A stretch of 64,000 nucleotides of DNA from Variovorax paradoxus (GTDB lineage Bacteria; Pseudomonadota; Gammaproteobacteria; Burkholderiales; Burkholderiaceae_C): positions 1-64,000 of the forward strand of contig NZ_JAGGNV010000011.1 of NCBI RefSeq assembly GCF_018614955.1, read 5' to 3'. Within the stretch, counting starts at the first letter, position 1; each line of letters opens with the position of its first letter. The position numbers were made by a program, and so were the translations under genes. The notes below the pieces were generated by a model that made no database searches, had not been told where the DNA came from, and saw only the letters and a list, made by a program, of their open reading frames with translations. Shown piece by piece: positions 34,056 to 43,139 of the stretch.

Positions 34056-34736
34056 ATGCCCGCTCCCCGTTTCCTCAGCGACAAATTCTGCAGCACCGCG
34101 CGCGCCAAGCGCGAGCGCCGCAAAGAGGCACGTCCGGGGGAATTGCTCGAAGCGGCGCTGGACCTCTTCGTCGACAAAGGCTTCGCAGCGACCCGCGCCG
34201 AGGAAGTCGCGGCGCGCGCCGGGGTGTCGAAGGGTACCTTGTTCCTCTACTTCCCGAGCAAGGAAGAGCTGTTCAAGGCGGTGGTGGTCGAGAACCTGTC
34301 CGGCCGCTTCACCGAATGGAACAAGGAGTTCGAGGAGTTCGAGGGCAGCACCTCCGACATGCTGCGCTATTGCATGCGCATCTGGTGGGAGCGCGTGGGC
34401 TCGACCAAGGCCTCGGGCCTCACCAAGCTGATGCTGAGCGAGGGCCGCAATTTTCCGGAGCTGGCCGAGTTCTATCGCCAGGAAGTGGTGCGGCCCGGGC
34501 ATGCGCTGATGCGGCGCATCGTTCAACGCGGCATCGACAGCGGGGAGTTCGCGCCGGTCGATGTGAACCACGCGATCTACGCCATCATCGCGCCGATGCT
34601 CTTCCTGATGCTGTGGAAGCATTCGGCCGTCATCTGCGTCGACGCCGATTCGGATCTCGATCCCGAAAAATACCTTGCGACCCAGGCCGAGACCGTGCTC
34701 CACGGGCTTAGCATGCCTCCGAAGGCAGGCGTATGA
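34056..34736 (+). CDS. TetR family regulator of an RND efflux operon
   Basis: 226 residues. The helix-turn-helix lies at about 30-75 (LLEAALDLFVDKGFAATRAEEVAARAGVSKGTLFLYFPSKEELF in the TetR layout). The ligand domain has a TetR C-terminal Proteobacteria-type helix near LMRRIVQRGIDSGEF. It is the first gene of an operon: its stop overlaps the adaptor start by 4 nt (ATGA, 34733-34736). A putative operator lies in its own promoter, suggesting autorepression relieved by a pump substrate. Confidence 0.9.
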   Translation: MPAPRFLSDKFCSTARAKRERRKEARPGELLEAALDLFVDKGFAATRAEEVAARAGVSKGTLFLYFPSKEELFKAVVVENLSGRFTEWNKEFEEFEGSTSDMLRYCMRIWWERVGSTKASGLTKLMLSEGRNFPELAEFYRQEVVRPGHALMRRIVQRGIDSGEFAPVDVNHAIYAIIAPMLFLMLWKHSAVICVDADSDLDPEKYLATQAETVLHGLSMPPKAGV

Positions 34737-35893
34737 AGCGGTCGCTCGTCATCAAGTGGGCCGTCGCGGCACTGGTCCTCGTGCTGCTGGCCGCCGGCGT
34801 GCTGCGCGCCATCGAGGCGCGCCGCGCACAGCAGGCCGCGGTCTCCGCGGCAGCGAAGCCGGCCGAAACGGTGGTGCAGCTCTCGCCGGCCGACGTGGTG
34901 CGCGCTACGCGGCGCGAGCTCGCGCAGACGCTGGCGATCTCGGGCACGCTGAAGGCGGTCGATTCGGCGCTGGTCAAGGCCCGCGTGGCTGGCGAGCTGA
35001 TCGGCCTCACGGTGCGCGAGGGCGATGCGGTCACGGCCGGCCAGGTAGTGGCGCGCATCGACCCGGTCGAATACCAGTCGCGCGTGCGCCAGGCCCAGGA
35101 GCAGGCCGACTCGGCCCGCGCGCAGGCCGAGGTGGCGCAACGCACCTACGACAACAACAAGGCGCTGGTCGACCAGGGCTTCATCTCGCGCACCGCGCTC
35201 GACACTTCGCAGTCGAACCTCAATGCCGCGCTCTCGACCCACCGGGCCGCGCTCGCCGCGGTGGAGATGGCGCACAAGTTGCTCAACGACACCGTGCTCA
35301 AGAGCCCGCTCACCGGCCAGGTCGCGCAGCGCCTCGCACAGCCGGGCGAGCGCGTCGCCGTCGATGCACGCGTGATCGAGGTGGTCGACCTGAGCCGCAT
35401 CGAGGTCGAGGCCACGCTCGCGGCGGCTGACTCGGTCGCGGTGCGCGTGGGCCAGCGCGCGACGCTGCAGATCGAGGGCAGCGGCGCTGCAGACCCGGCG
35501 AGCGCCGACCGCAAGGTCGGCGCCAGCGTGGTGCGCGTCAACCCGAGCGCGCAGGCCGGCAGCCGCAGCGTGCTGGTGTACCTGCGGCTGGACCGCAGCG
35601 CAGGCTTCCGCCAGGGCCTGTTCGCGCAGGGCAGCATCGATGTCGGGCGTGTCGAGGGGCTCGCCCTGCCCTTGTCCGCGGTGCGCATCGACAAGCCCGC
35701 GCCCTATGTGCAGATGGTGATCGAGGGCCGCATCGCGCACCGCGCAGTCCAGACCGGCCAGCGCGGCCAGGTCGATGGCCAGACCCTGGTCGCGGTACGC
35801 GGCGTCGAGGACGGCGCGGTGGTGGTGGCGGGCAGCGTCGGCCCGCTGCGCGAAGGCACCGCAGTGCGCCTCGCGCCGGTCGCCGCGCCCTGA
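34733..35893 (+). CDS. RND efflux periplasmic adaptor subunit
   Basis: 386 residues. One N-terminal membrane anchor (VIKWAVAALVLVLLAAGVL) is followed by the split lipoyl domain (VKARVAGELIGLTVREGDAVTAGQVVARID), an alpha-hairpin of about 60 residues (QAQEQADSARAQAEVAQRTYDNNKALV region), the second lipoyl half (LKSPLTGQVAQRL) and a beta-barrel and membrane-proximal domain. It bridges the RND pump and an outer-membrane channel. No channel gene is in this operon, and tolC at 40255 is the nearest candidate. It is coupled to the TetR gene upstream. Confidence 0.92.
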   Translation: MKRSLVIKWAVAALVLVLLAAGVLRAIEARRAQQAAVSAAAKPAETVVQLSPADVVRATRRELAQTLAISGTLKAVDSALVKARVAGELIGLTVREGDAVTAGQVVARIDPVEYQSRVRQAQEQADSARAQAEVAQRTYDNNKALVDQGFISRTALDTSQSNLNAALSTHRAALAAVEMAHKLLNDTVLKSPLTGQVAQRLAQPGERVAVDARVIEVVDLSRIEVEATLAAADSVAVRVGQRATLQIEGSGAADPASADRKVGASVVRVNPSAQAGSRSVLVYLRLDRSAGFRQGLFAQGSIDVGRVEGLALPLSAVRIDKPAPYVQMVIEGRIAHRAVQTGQRGQVDGQTLVAVRGVEDGAVVVAGSVGPLREGTAVRLAPVAAP

Positions 35894-35906
35894 GCGCGCT
35901 ACGTCC

Positions 35907-38900
35907 ATGTGGTTCACGCGCGTCAGCCTGAAGAACCCGGTCTTCGCGACCATGCTGATGCTCGCGCTGGTGGTGCTCGGCATCTTCTCCTATCAGCGGC
36001 TTCAGGTCGACCAGTTCCCGAACATCGACTTCCCGGTGGTGGTGGTGATCACCGAGTACCCCGGCGCCTCGCCCGAGATCGTCGAGAGCGAGGTGACCAA
36101 GAAGGTCGAGGAAGGCGTCAACTCGATCGCCGGCATCAACGCCCTCACCTCGCGCAGCTACGAGGGACAGTCGGTCGTCATCATCGAATTCCAGCTTTAC
36201 GTCGACGGCCGCAAGGCGGCCGACGATGTGCGCGAGAAGGTCGCAGCGGTGCGGCCGCTGTTCCGCGACGAGGTGAAGGATCCGCGCGTGCTGCGCTTCG
36301 ACCCGGCCTCGCGGCCGGTGTGGTCGGTGGCCGTGCTGCCTGAGGGGCAGAAAGACAAACAACCGAGCGCGGTCGAACTGACCAACTGGGCCGATCAGGT
36401 GCTCAAGAAGCGGCTGGAGAACGTGCGCGGCGTCGGCTCAGTGACGCTGGTGGGCGGCACCAAGCGCGAGATCAACATCTACCTGAACCCGCAGGCCATG
36501 GAAGCCTTCGGCGTCAGCGCACAGCAGGTGGTGGAGGCGGTGCGCAACGAGAACCAGGCATTGCCGGTGGGGGCCGTGCGCTCGCTCGAGCAGGAACGCG
36601 TGGTGCAGGTCGACGCGCGCATGGAGCGGCCGGAAGATTTCGGAAAGATCATCCTGATGCGAAGAGGCGGCGCGCCGATCCGCATCGACCAAGTGGCGAC
36701 CGTGCGCGATGGCGCGCAGGAACTCGAGAGCCTCGCGCTCTACAACGGCCAGCGCACGCTGCTTCTGTCGGTGCAGAAGGCGCAGGACGAGAACACCATC
36801 GCGGTGGTCGACGGGCTGGTGAAAGCCATCGCCGACATCCGGCCGCAGCTGCCGCCGGGCGTCAAGCTCGAACCCATCGGCGACGCCGCGCGGCCGATCC
36901 GCGTCGCGGTCAACAACGTGCGGACGACGCTGATCGAGGGCGCGCTGCTCACGGTGCTGATCGTGTTCCTGTTCCTGAACTCCTGGCGCTCGACCGTGAT
37001 CACCGGGCTCACGCTGCCGATCGCGCTGATCGGCACCTTCTGGTTCATGGCCATGTTCGGCTTCACCATCAACATGGTGACGCTGATGGCGCTGTCACTG
37101 TGCGTGGGCCTCTTGATCGACGACGCGATCGTGGTGCGCGAGAACATCGTGCGCCACGTGCAGATGGGCAAGACGCCGTACCAGGCGGCGCTCGACGGCA
37201 CGCAGGAGATCGGGCTCGCGGTGCTGGCGACCACGCTCTCGATCGTCGCGGTGTTCCTGCCGATCGGCTTCATGGAAGGCATCATCGGCAAGTTCTTCCA
37301 CGAGTTCGGCATCACCATCGTGGCCGCGGTGCTGATCTCGATGTTCGTGAGCTTCACGCTGGACCCGATGCTCTCGAGCATCTGGCACGACCCGGCCATC
37401 AAGGCCGGGGCATCGTCTGGAGATCCGGCGATCGACACGCATGGCCGTCGCGGCCCGCCCGTCAGCTTCTACGACAAGACCATCGGCCGCGTCACCGGCT
37501 GGTTCGACCGCGCGACCGACCGGCTCGCCGACGGCTACCAGGCAATCCTGCGCTGGTCGCTGGCGCACAAGCTCGCCACGCTGGCCGCGGCGCTCGGCAT
37601 CTTCTCCGCCAGCGTGGCGATGGTGCCGCTGCTGGGCACCGAGTTCGTGCCCAAGGCCGACTTCTCGGAAACCGCGATCAACTTCTACACGCCGGTCGGC
37701 TCCTCGCTCGAAGTGACCGAGGCCAAGGCACGCCAGGTCGAAGGCATCCTGCGCGAGATGCCCGAGGTGCGCTACACGCTCACGACCATCAACACCGGCG
37801 ATGCGCAGGGCAAGATCTACGCGAGCATCTACGTGCGCCTGGTCGAGCGCAAGCTGCGAGACCGCAGCGTCGACCAGATGTCGGGCGTGTTGCGCGAAAA
37901 GCTGCGCGCGATCCCGGGCATCACGGTCACGCACGTGGGCCTGCGCGATTCGGTGGGCGGCAACAAGGTCATCGAGTTCTCGCTGCAGGGCCCCGACCTG
38001 CAGGAGCTCGAACGCCTCACGCAGCGCGTGATGGAGGCGATCCGTCCGATCCCCGGCCTGGTCGATCTCGATTCGAGCCAGAAGCCCAACAAGCCGACCG
38101 TGAGCGTGGTGATGCGCCGCGATGCCGCCTCCGATCTCGGCCTCGGCGTGGCGCCGGTCGCGAACGCGCTGCGCACGCTGGTGGCCGGCACCACGGTGGG
38201 TAACTGGCGCGCGCCCGACGACCAGACCTACGACGTCAACGTGCGGCTCGCGCCCGAGGTGCGCAACTCGCCGGCCGACCTCGCGCGCCTGCCCTTCGTC
38301 AGCAGCGCGATGGGCGCCAATGCCGACGGCTCCAGCCGAATCGTTCGCCTGCACCAGGTGGCCGATGTGCGCGAAGCCATCGGGCCCAACCAGATCAACC
38401 GCCGCGCCCTGGCGCGCGAAGTCAGCATCAATGCCAACGTGGCCAACCGCTCGGCCGGCGAAGTGTCGGCCGACATCCGCACGGCGCTGGCGGGCATCGC
38501 CTTCCCGCCGGGCTACGGCTGGCAGTTCAGCGGCTCGACCAAGAACATGCAGGAATCCTTCGGCTATGCCGTGTCGGCACTGGCGCTCGCGATCATCTTC
38601 ATCTACATGATCCTGGCCAGCCAGTTCAAGAGCTTCCTGCAGCCGCTGGCGCTGATGACCGCGCTGCCGCTCACGCTGATCGGCGTGGTGCTGGCGTTGA
38701 TGATGTTCGGTTCCACGCTGTCGATGTTCTCGATCATCGGCATCGTGATGCTGATGGGCCTGGTGACCAAGAACGCGATCCTGCTGGTGGATTTCGCGAT
38801 CCGCGCGCGCGAGCCCGGCATCGCCGGCGACGGCACGCCGGTGCCGGGCCTGCCGCGCGCCGAGGCCCTGCTGCTCGCGGCGCGCGTGCGGCTGCGCCCG

Positions 38901-39170
38901 ATCCTGATGACCACGCTGGCGATGATCTTCGGCATGGTGCCGCTGGCCTTCGCGATCAGCGAGGGATCGGAGCAGCGTGCCCCCATGGGCCAGGCCGTGA
39001 TCGGCGGCGTGATCACCTCCTCGCTGCTGACGCTGGTGGTGGTGCCGGTGGTCTATTGCTACATGGACGACCTGGCGAACTGGGCCCGGCGCCGCTGGCA
39101 CCGCAAACAGCCGGTCACGCACACGGCCGACACGGCAGAGCCGGCGCCTAAAATTGAAGGTTTGTCCTGA
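35907..39170 (+). CDS. RND efflux transporter permease (HAE1-like)
   Basis: 1087 residues, 12 membrane helices in two repeats with large periplasmic domains after helices 1 and 7. Helix 1 begins TRVSLKNPVFATMLMLALVVLG. The proton-relay Asp pair in helix 4 is intact (SLCVGLLIDDAIVVREN). The family turns GIVMLMGLVTKNAILLVDFA and the trimer porter domains are recognisable. The C-terminal tail after helix 12 is short and charged (RKQPVTHTADTAEP). It would export hydrophobic drugs or solvents with the adaptor 13 nt upstream. The exact substrates are unknown. Confidence 0.93.
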   Translation: MWFTRVSLKNPVFATMLMLALVVLGIFSYQRLQVDQFPNIDFPVVVVITEYPGASPEIVESEVTKKVEEGVNSIAGINALTSRSYEGQSVVIIEFQLYVDGRKAADDVREKVAAVRPLFRDEVKDPRVLRFDPASRPVWSVAVLPEGQKDKQPSAVELTNWADQVLKKRLENVRGVGSVTLVGGTKREINIYLNPQAMEAFGVSAQQVVEAVRNENQALPVGAVRSLEQERVVQVDARMERPEDFGKIILMRRGGAPIRIDQVATVRDGAQELESLALYNGQRTLLLSVQKAQDENTIAVVDGLVKAIADIRPQLPPGVKLEPIGDAARPIRVAVNNVRTTLIEGALLTVLIVFLFLNSWRSTVITGLTLPIALIGTFWFMAMFGFTINMVTLMALSLCVGLLIDDAIVVRENIVRHVQMGKTPYQAALDGTQEIGLAVLATTLSIVAVFLPIGFMEGIIGKFFHEFGITIVAAVLISMFVSFTLDPMLSSIWHDPAIKAGASSGDPAIDTHGRRGPPVSFYDKTIGRVTGWFDRATDRLADGYQAILRWSLAHKLATLAAALGIFSASVAMVPLLGTEFVPKADFSETAINFYTPVGSSLEVTEAKARQVEGILREMPEVRYTLTTINTGDAQGKIYASIYVRLVERKLRDRSVDQMSGVLREKLRAIPGITVTHVGLRDSVGGNKVIEFSLQGPDLQELERLTQRVMEAIRPIPGLVDLDSSQKPNKPTVSVVMRRDAASDLGLGVAPVANALRTLVAGTTVGNWRAPDDQTYDVNVRLAPEVRNSPADLARLPFVSSAMGANADGSSRIVRLHQVADVREAIGPNQINRRALAREVSINANVANRSAGEVSADIRTALAGIAFPPGYGWQFSGSTKNMQESFGYAVSALALAIIFIYMILASQFKSFLQPLALMTALPLTLIGVVLALMMFGSTLSMFSIIGIVMLMGLVTKNAILLVDFAIRAREPGIAGDGTPVPGLPRAEALLLAARVRLRPILMTTLAMIFGMVPLAFAISEGSEQRAPMGQAVIGGVITSSLLTLVVVPVVYCYMDDLANWARRRWHRKQPVTHTADTAEPAPKIEGLS

Positions 39171-39199
39171 TTGTCCCGAGCCTGACGAGGAAGAACGCT

Positions 39200-39883
39200 A
39201 TGAACCCTATCCCAACCCTGGAGCGCCTGCGCTTCAACATGATCGAGCAGCAGATCCGTCCCTGGGACGTGCTCGATCTCGAGATCCTGGACCTGCTGGC
39301 CCACATCCGGCGCGAGGACTACGTGCCCAAGGCCCACCGCGGCCTGGCCTTCTTCGACATGGAGATCCCGCTGGATGGCGCCAAGACGAAGGAGCCCGGC
39401 CAATGCATGCTCTCGCCCAAGGTCGAGGCCCGCATGCTGCAGGACCTGCACGTGCAGAAGCACGAATCGGTGCTCGAGATCGGCAGCGGTTCCGGCTTCA
39501 TGGCCGCCCTGCTGGCGCACCGCGCGGCGCAGGTGCTGACGCTCGAGATCGATCCCGGCCTCGCCGCCGTCGCCACCGAGAACCTGCGCCGCAACGGCGT
39601 GAGCAACGTGGAAGTGCGCAACGCCGATGGCGTCGTGCCGTTGCCGAGCGGCCCGACCTTCGACGTGATCGTGCTGAGCGGCTCGGTCGCGCGCCTGCCG
39701 CAGGGCCTGATGGGTTCGCTCAAGATGGGCGGCCGGCTGGCGGCGATCGTGGGCGACGAGCCGATGATGCGCGCCCACTTCGTCACGCGCGTCGGCGAGG
39801 GCAAGTGGGACATCGTGCAGCCGTGGGACACGGTGGCGCCGCGCCTCTTGAACTTCCCGGCGCCTTCGCGCTTCAACTTCTGA
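39200..39883 (+). CDS. Protein-L-isoaspartate O-methyltransferase family protein
   Basis: 227 residues. SAM motif I is VLEIGSGSGFMAALLAHRA (about 91-109) and the acidic end of strand 2 TLEIDPGLAAV. The N-terminal MIEQQIRPWDVLD and EDYVPKAHRGLAFFDMEIPL follow the PIMT pattern. In the usual substrate-binding segment TISQP is replaced by CMLSP, so repair of isoaspartyl residues is not certain. It is cytoplasmic. Together with the rhodanese 11 nt downstream and tolC it forms a betaproteobacterial gene order that is well conserved. Confidence 0.85.
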   Translation: MNPIPTLERLRFNMIEQQIRPWDVLDLEILDLLAHIRREDYVPKAHRGLAFFDMEIPLDGAKTKEPGQCMLSPKVEARMLQDLHVQKHESVLEIGSGSGFMAALLAHRAAQVLTLEIDPGLAAVATENLRRNGVSNVEVRNADGVVPLPSGPTFDVIVLSGSVARLPQGLMGSLKMGGRLAAIVGDEPMMRAHFVTRVGEGKWDIVQPWDTVAPRLLNFPAPSRFNF

Positions 39884-39894
39884 GCGGAGCTCTC

Positions 39895-40233
39895 ATGATC
39901 GACCAGGTCCGCCCGACCGAACTCGCCGACTGGTTCGCCCACGACGCGAGTGCGCAGCCGGTGCTGCTGGACGTGCGCGAGCCGTGGGAAGTGCAAACCG
40001 CGAGCGTGGTGCCGCAGGGCTTCACGCTGGTGACGATCCCGATGAACGAGATTCCGGCCCGCATCTCGGAGCTCGATCCGGCGCAGCGCATCGCCTGCCT
40101 CTGCCACCACGGCGCGCGCAGCCAGCGCGTGGCCGCCTTCCTCGCCCAGAACGGCTTTGCCGAGGTGGCGAACGTCGCCGGCGGCATCGATGCCTGGTCG
40201 ACGCAGCACGACCCCTCCGTGCCGCGCTACTGA
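39895..40233 (+). CDS. Single-domain rhodanese
   Basis: 112 residues, one rhodanese fold with no signal peptide. Family motifs are VLLDVREPWEVQ (about 23-34), IPMNEIPARISEL and the active loop CHHGARSQRVA, where the Cys serves as sulfur carrier. GlpE-like enzymes transfer sulfane sulfur to cyanide or thiol acceptors. It lies between the PIMT-family gene and tolC, 21 nt upstream of the latter. The link between sulfur transfer and those genes is unexplained. Confidence 0.9.
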   Translation: MIDQVRPTELADWFAHDASAQPVLLDVREPWEVQTASVVPQGFTLVTIPMNEIPARISELDPAQRIACLCHHGARSQRVAAFLAQNGFAEVANVAGGIDAWSTQHDPSVPRY

Positions 40234-40254
40234 TTTCTTTTCCAAGGACGCTCA

Positions 40255-41766
40255 ATGCCCGTGCACCGGCTTCTTCCCCTCTCGGTGGCGCTCGCCGCCG
40301 CGTTCGCACTGCCGGCCCACGGCCAGAGCCTGATCGATCTCTACGAATCGGCGCGCAGCTACGACGCGACCTACCAGGCCGCGCGTTCGCAGTACGACGC
40401 CAGCCTGGCGCGCGCGGCCCAGGCCAAGGCCGGCATCCTGCCCGCGGTCGGGCTGTCGGCCGGTGCCTCGCACACCGAGCTCGATATCGACACGCCCGTC
40501 GGCAACACCTCGCGCGGCTTCAACACCCAGAACGTCGGCGTCAACGCCACCCAGCCGCTCTACCGGCCCGCGAACTGGGCCACCTATGAGCAGGGCAAGC
40601 GCCAAGTCGACATCGCGCAGGCGGTGCTGACGATTGCCGACCAGGACCTGGTGGTGCGCGTGAGCCAGGCCTACTTCGACGTGCTCTCGGCCCAGGACAG
40701 CCTGGCGCTGGTGCGGGCGCAGAAGATCGCGGTGGCCGAGCAGCTGGCATCGGCCAAGCGCAATTTCGAGGTCGGCACCTCGACCATCACCGACACGCGC
40801 GAAGCCCAGGCGCGCTACGACCTCGTGGTGGCGCAGGAGATCGCGGCCGAGAACGACCTTCAGGTCAAGAAGATCGCGCTCGACCAGCTGGTCGGCCGCC
40901 CCGGCAGCGTGCCCGTGCCGCTGGCCGCGCCGGTGGTGCTGCCCGAGGTGGCGCCGGCCGACATCAACGCCTGGGTGACGCAGGCCGAGGACGTGCATCC
41001 CTCGATCCGGCAGGCGCGGCTCGGCCTCGACGTGGCCACGCTCGAAGTGCAGAAGGCCGAGGCCGGCCACAAGCCCACCCTCGACGCCAACCTGGGCTAC
41101 AACGTCACCAACAATCCGCAGGGCACCAGCACCACCACGGGCCGCTCGCGCATCAACGCGGCGACCGTGGGCGTGGTGTTCAGCCTGCCCTTGTTCGCCG
41201 GCTACGCGACCGAGAACCGCGTCAAGGAAACACTGGCGCTCGAAGAGCAGTCGCGCTCGGTGCTCGAATCGACGCGCCGCAGCGTGACGCAGGCCACCCG
41301 CGCGGCCTACCTCGGGCTGGTCTCCGGGGCCGGGCAAGTGAAGGCGCTCGAAGCCGCCGAGTCCTCCAGCCAGGTCGCGCTCGATGCCAACCGGCTCGGC
41401 TACCAGGTGGGCGTGCGCATCAACATCGACGTGCTCAATTCGCAGAGCCAGCTGTTCCAGACCAAGCGCGACCTCGCGGTGGCGCGCTACAACGTGCTCT
41501 TGGGCAATCTCAAGCTGCGGCAGGCCAACGGCACCTTGACGGCCGACGACCTGCGCGCGATCAACGGCACGCTGGCCACCGACGGCCGTCCTGCCGTCGA
41601 CAGCACCGCCACGCCGGCACAGCCGCCGGCCTCGCAGCCGGCGCCGACACGGCCGGTCACGCCGATACCGGTCGTGCCGCCGGTGCCGGTGCCGCCCTTC
41701 AGTCCGCAGCCGCCGGCGATGCCTTCGCCGCCCCCGCCGCCGGTGATCCTGCCGCCGACGCGTTAG
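40255..41766 (+). CDS. tolC: TolC family outer-membrane channel
   Basis: 503 residues. Signal peptide MPVHRLLPLSVALAAAFALPAHGQS is followed by two repeats of the TolC fold (SLIDLYESARSYDATYQAARSQYDASLARAAQAK and VTQAEDVHPSIRQARLGLDVA) with coiled-coil periplasmic helices and beta strands. The last 45 residues (from about 458) are a Pro-rich tail (PPASQPAPTRPVTPIPVVPP and more) absent from E. coli TolC. This type I secretion/RND channel could serve the 34733-39170 pump. It is followed by waaA in convergent orientation. Confidence 0.93.
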   Translation: MPVHRLLPLSVALAAAFALPAHGQSLIDLYESARSYDATYQAARSQYDASLARAAQAKAGILPAVGLSAGASHTELDIDTPVGNTSRGFNTQNVGVNATQPLYRPANWATYEQGKRQVDIAQAVLTIADQDLVVRVSQAYFDVLSAQDSLALVRAQKIAVAEQLASAKRNFEVGTSTITDTREAQARYDLVVAQEIAAENDLQVKKIALDQLVGRPGSVPVPLAAPVVLPEVAPADINAWVTQAEDVHPSIRQARLGLDVATLEVQKAEAGHKPTLDANLGYNVTNNPQGTSTTTGRSRINAATVGVVFSLPLFAGYATENRVKETLALEEQSRSVLESTRRSVTQATRAAYLGLVSGAGQVKALEAAESSSQVALDANRLGYQVGVRINIDVLNSQSQLFQTKRDLAVARYNVLLGNLKLRQANGTLTADDLRAINGTLATDGRPAVDSTATPAQPPASQPAPTRPVTPIPVVPPVPVPPFSPQPPAMPSPPPPPVILPPTR

Positions 41767-41772
41767 AGCGTC

Positions 41773-43128
41773 CTATTCGAGACTGGGCTCGGCCCGCTCT
41801 TCGGTCTCGGCCGTCGCGGCCTCCGCGATCGCCAGCACGGCCGCGGCCGTGCGCTGCGCCGCGCCGCGGTTCGAATTGGCGAAAGCCAGAGCGGCCTCGG
41901 CCATCGCTTCACGCCGTTCCGGCTTCTCGACCAGCTTGAGCGCCGCCGTGACCGCCTGCTCCATGTTCTCCACGCGCAGCGAGGCGCCGGCCGCGAGCGA
42001 CAGTTCGGCCGCCTCGGCGAAGTTGAAGGTCGATGGCCCCATGATCACCGGACAGCCGCAGGCCGCAGCCTCGATCAGGTTCTGGCCGCCCAGCGGCTCG
42101 AAGCTGCCGCCCAGGAGCGCTGCGTCGGCCAGGCCGTAGTAGAGCGCCATCTCGCCCAAGGAATCGCCGAGCCAGATCTCGCATTCCGCCGGCGCGCCAG
42201 CCGCGCTGCGCCGTGCCACCGCGAAGCCATGGGATTCGACCAGCGCCGCGACGTCGTCGAAACGCTGGGGATGGCGCGGCACGATCATCCATTGCACGTC
42301 GTGCACCCGCTTGGCGATCGACTGCACCGCCTCCTGCGCCGGCGGCACGGGCGCCAGCGCACCGAAGCGCTTGAGCACTTCGAGCAGCTGCACTTCCTCG
42401 CCGTCGCGCGAACTCGCGAACACCACCACCGGCCGCGGCAACTGCTCGCGCAGGCGCGCGGCCGCGCCGAGCTGGCGTGCGTCGGGCGTGGCGTCGAACT
42501 TGAGATTGCCGAACACGCCCGCCACCTTGGCGCCGAGCGAGACCAGCCGGTGCGAATCGGCCTCGGTCTGCGCCCACACCGCGGCCAATGCCGAATAAGC
42601 GGGCCGCGCGAGCCAGCCCAGGCGCTCGGCCGAGGCCAGCGAGTTCTCGTTCAGCCGCGCATTGGCCAGCACCAGCGGAATGCCGCGTTCTGCGCAGGCC
42701 GCCGACATCTCGGGCCAGACCTCGGTTTCCATCAGCACGCCGATGCGCGGCTGGAAGCGATCGAGAAAGCGCGCCACCGCATCGGGCGCGTCCCAGGGCT
42801 GCCAGACCTGCAGGTCGCCGTCTTCCAGCAGCTTGGCGCCCTCTTCGCGCCCGGTGGCCGTGCCGTTGGTCAGCAGGATCGGGATGCCCGGGTACTGCCG
42901 GCGCAGCTCGTCGATCAGGATGCCGGCGGCACGCGCCTCGCCGAGCGAGACCGCATGGATCCAGCACCAGCCGGTGCCGGCCGCAGCTTCGTCATAGTGG
43001 CCGAAGCGCTCCTCGACCGCATGCGCATAGCCGGGCTCCGCCACGGCCCGGCGCCGCAGCTTGCGCCGCACCAGGGGTTCGGCCAGAGAAGTGAAGACGC
43101 CGTAGAGGCGCAGCAGCAACGAACGCAC
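41773..43128 (-). CDS. waaA: 3-deoxy-D-manno-octulosonic acid (Kdo) transferase
   Basis: 451 residues. It adds Kdo to lipid A precursor at the inner membrane. N-terminal LLLRLYGVFTSLAEPLVRRKLRRR anchors the protein. [42 protein letters not shown] and the donor-binding WLGDSLGEMALYYGLADAALLGGSF with EPLGGQNLIEAAACGCPVI are the GT30 signatures, cited in pieces. The start is a GTG at 43128 (VRSLLLRLYG), which avoids overlap with the mutase gene 12 nt upstream. No ATG fits the family N-terminus. A longer open frame to 43686 is rejected. Confidence 0.92.
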   Translation of the reverse strand: MRSLLLRLYGVFTSLAEPLVRRKLRRRAVAEPGYAHAVEERFGHYDEAAAGTGWCWIHAVSLGEARAAGILIDELRRQYPGIPILLTNGTATGREEGAKLLEDGDLQVWQPWDAPDAVARFLDRFQPRIGVLMETEVWPEMSAACAERGIPLVLANARLNENSLASAERLGWLARPAYSALAAVWAQTEADSHRLVSLGAKVAGVFGNLKFDATPDARQLGAAARLREQLPRPVVVFASSRDGEEVQLLEVLKRFGALAPVPPAQEAVQSIAKRVHDVQWMIVPRHPQRFDDVAALVESHGFAVARRSAAGAPAECEIWLGDSLGEMALYYGLADAALLGGSFEPLGGQNLIEAAACGCPVIMGPSTFNFAEAAELSLAAGASLRVENMEQAVTAALKLVEKPERREAMAEAALAFANSNRGAAQRTAAAVLAIAEAATAETEERAEPSLE

Positions 43129-43139
43129 GCTTGGAAAAT

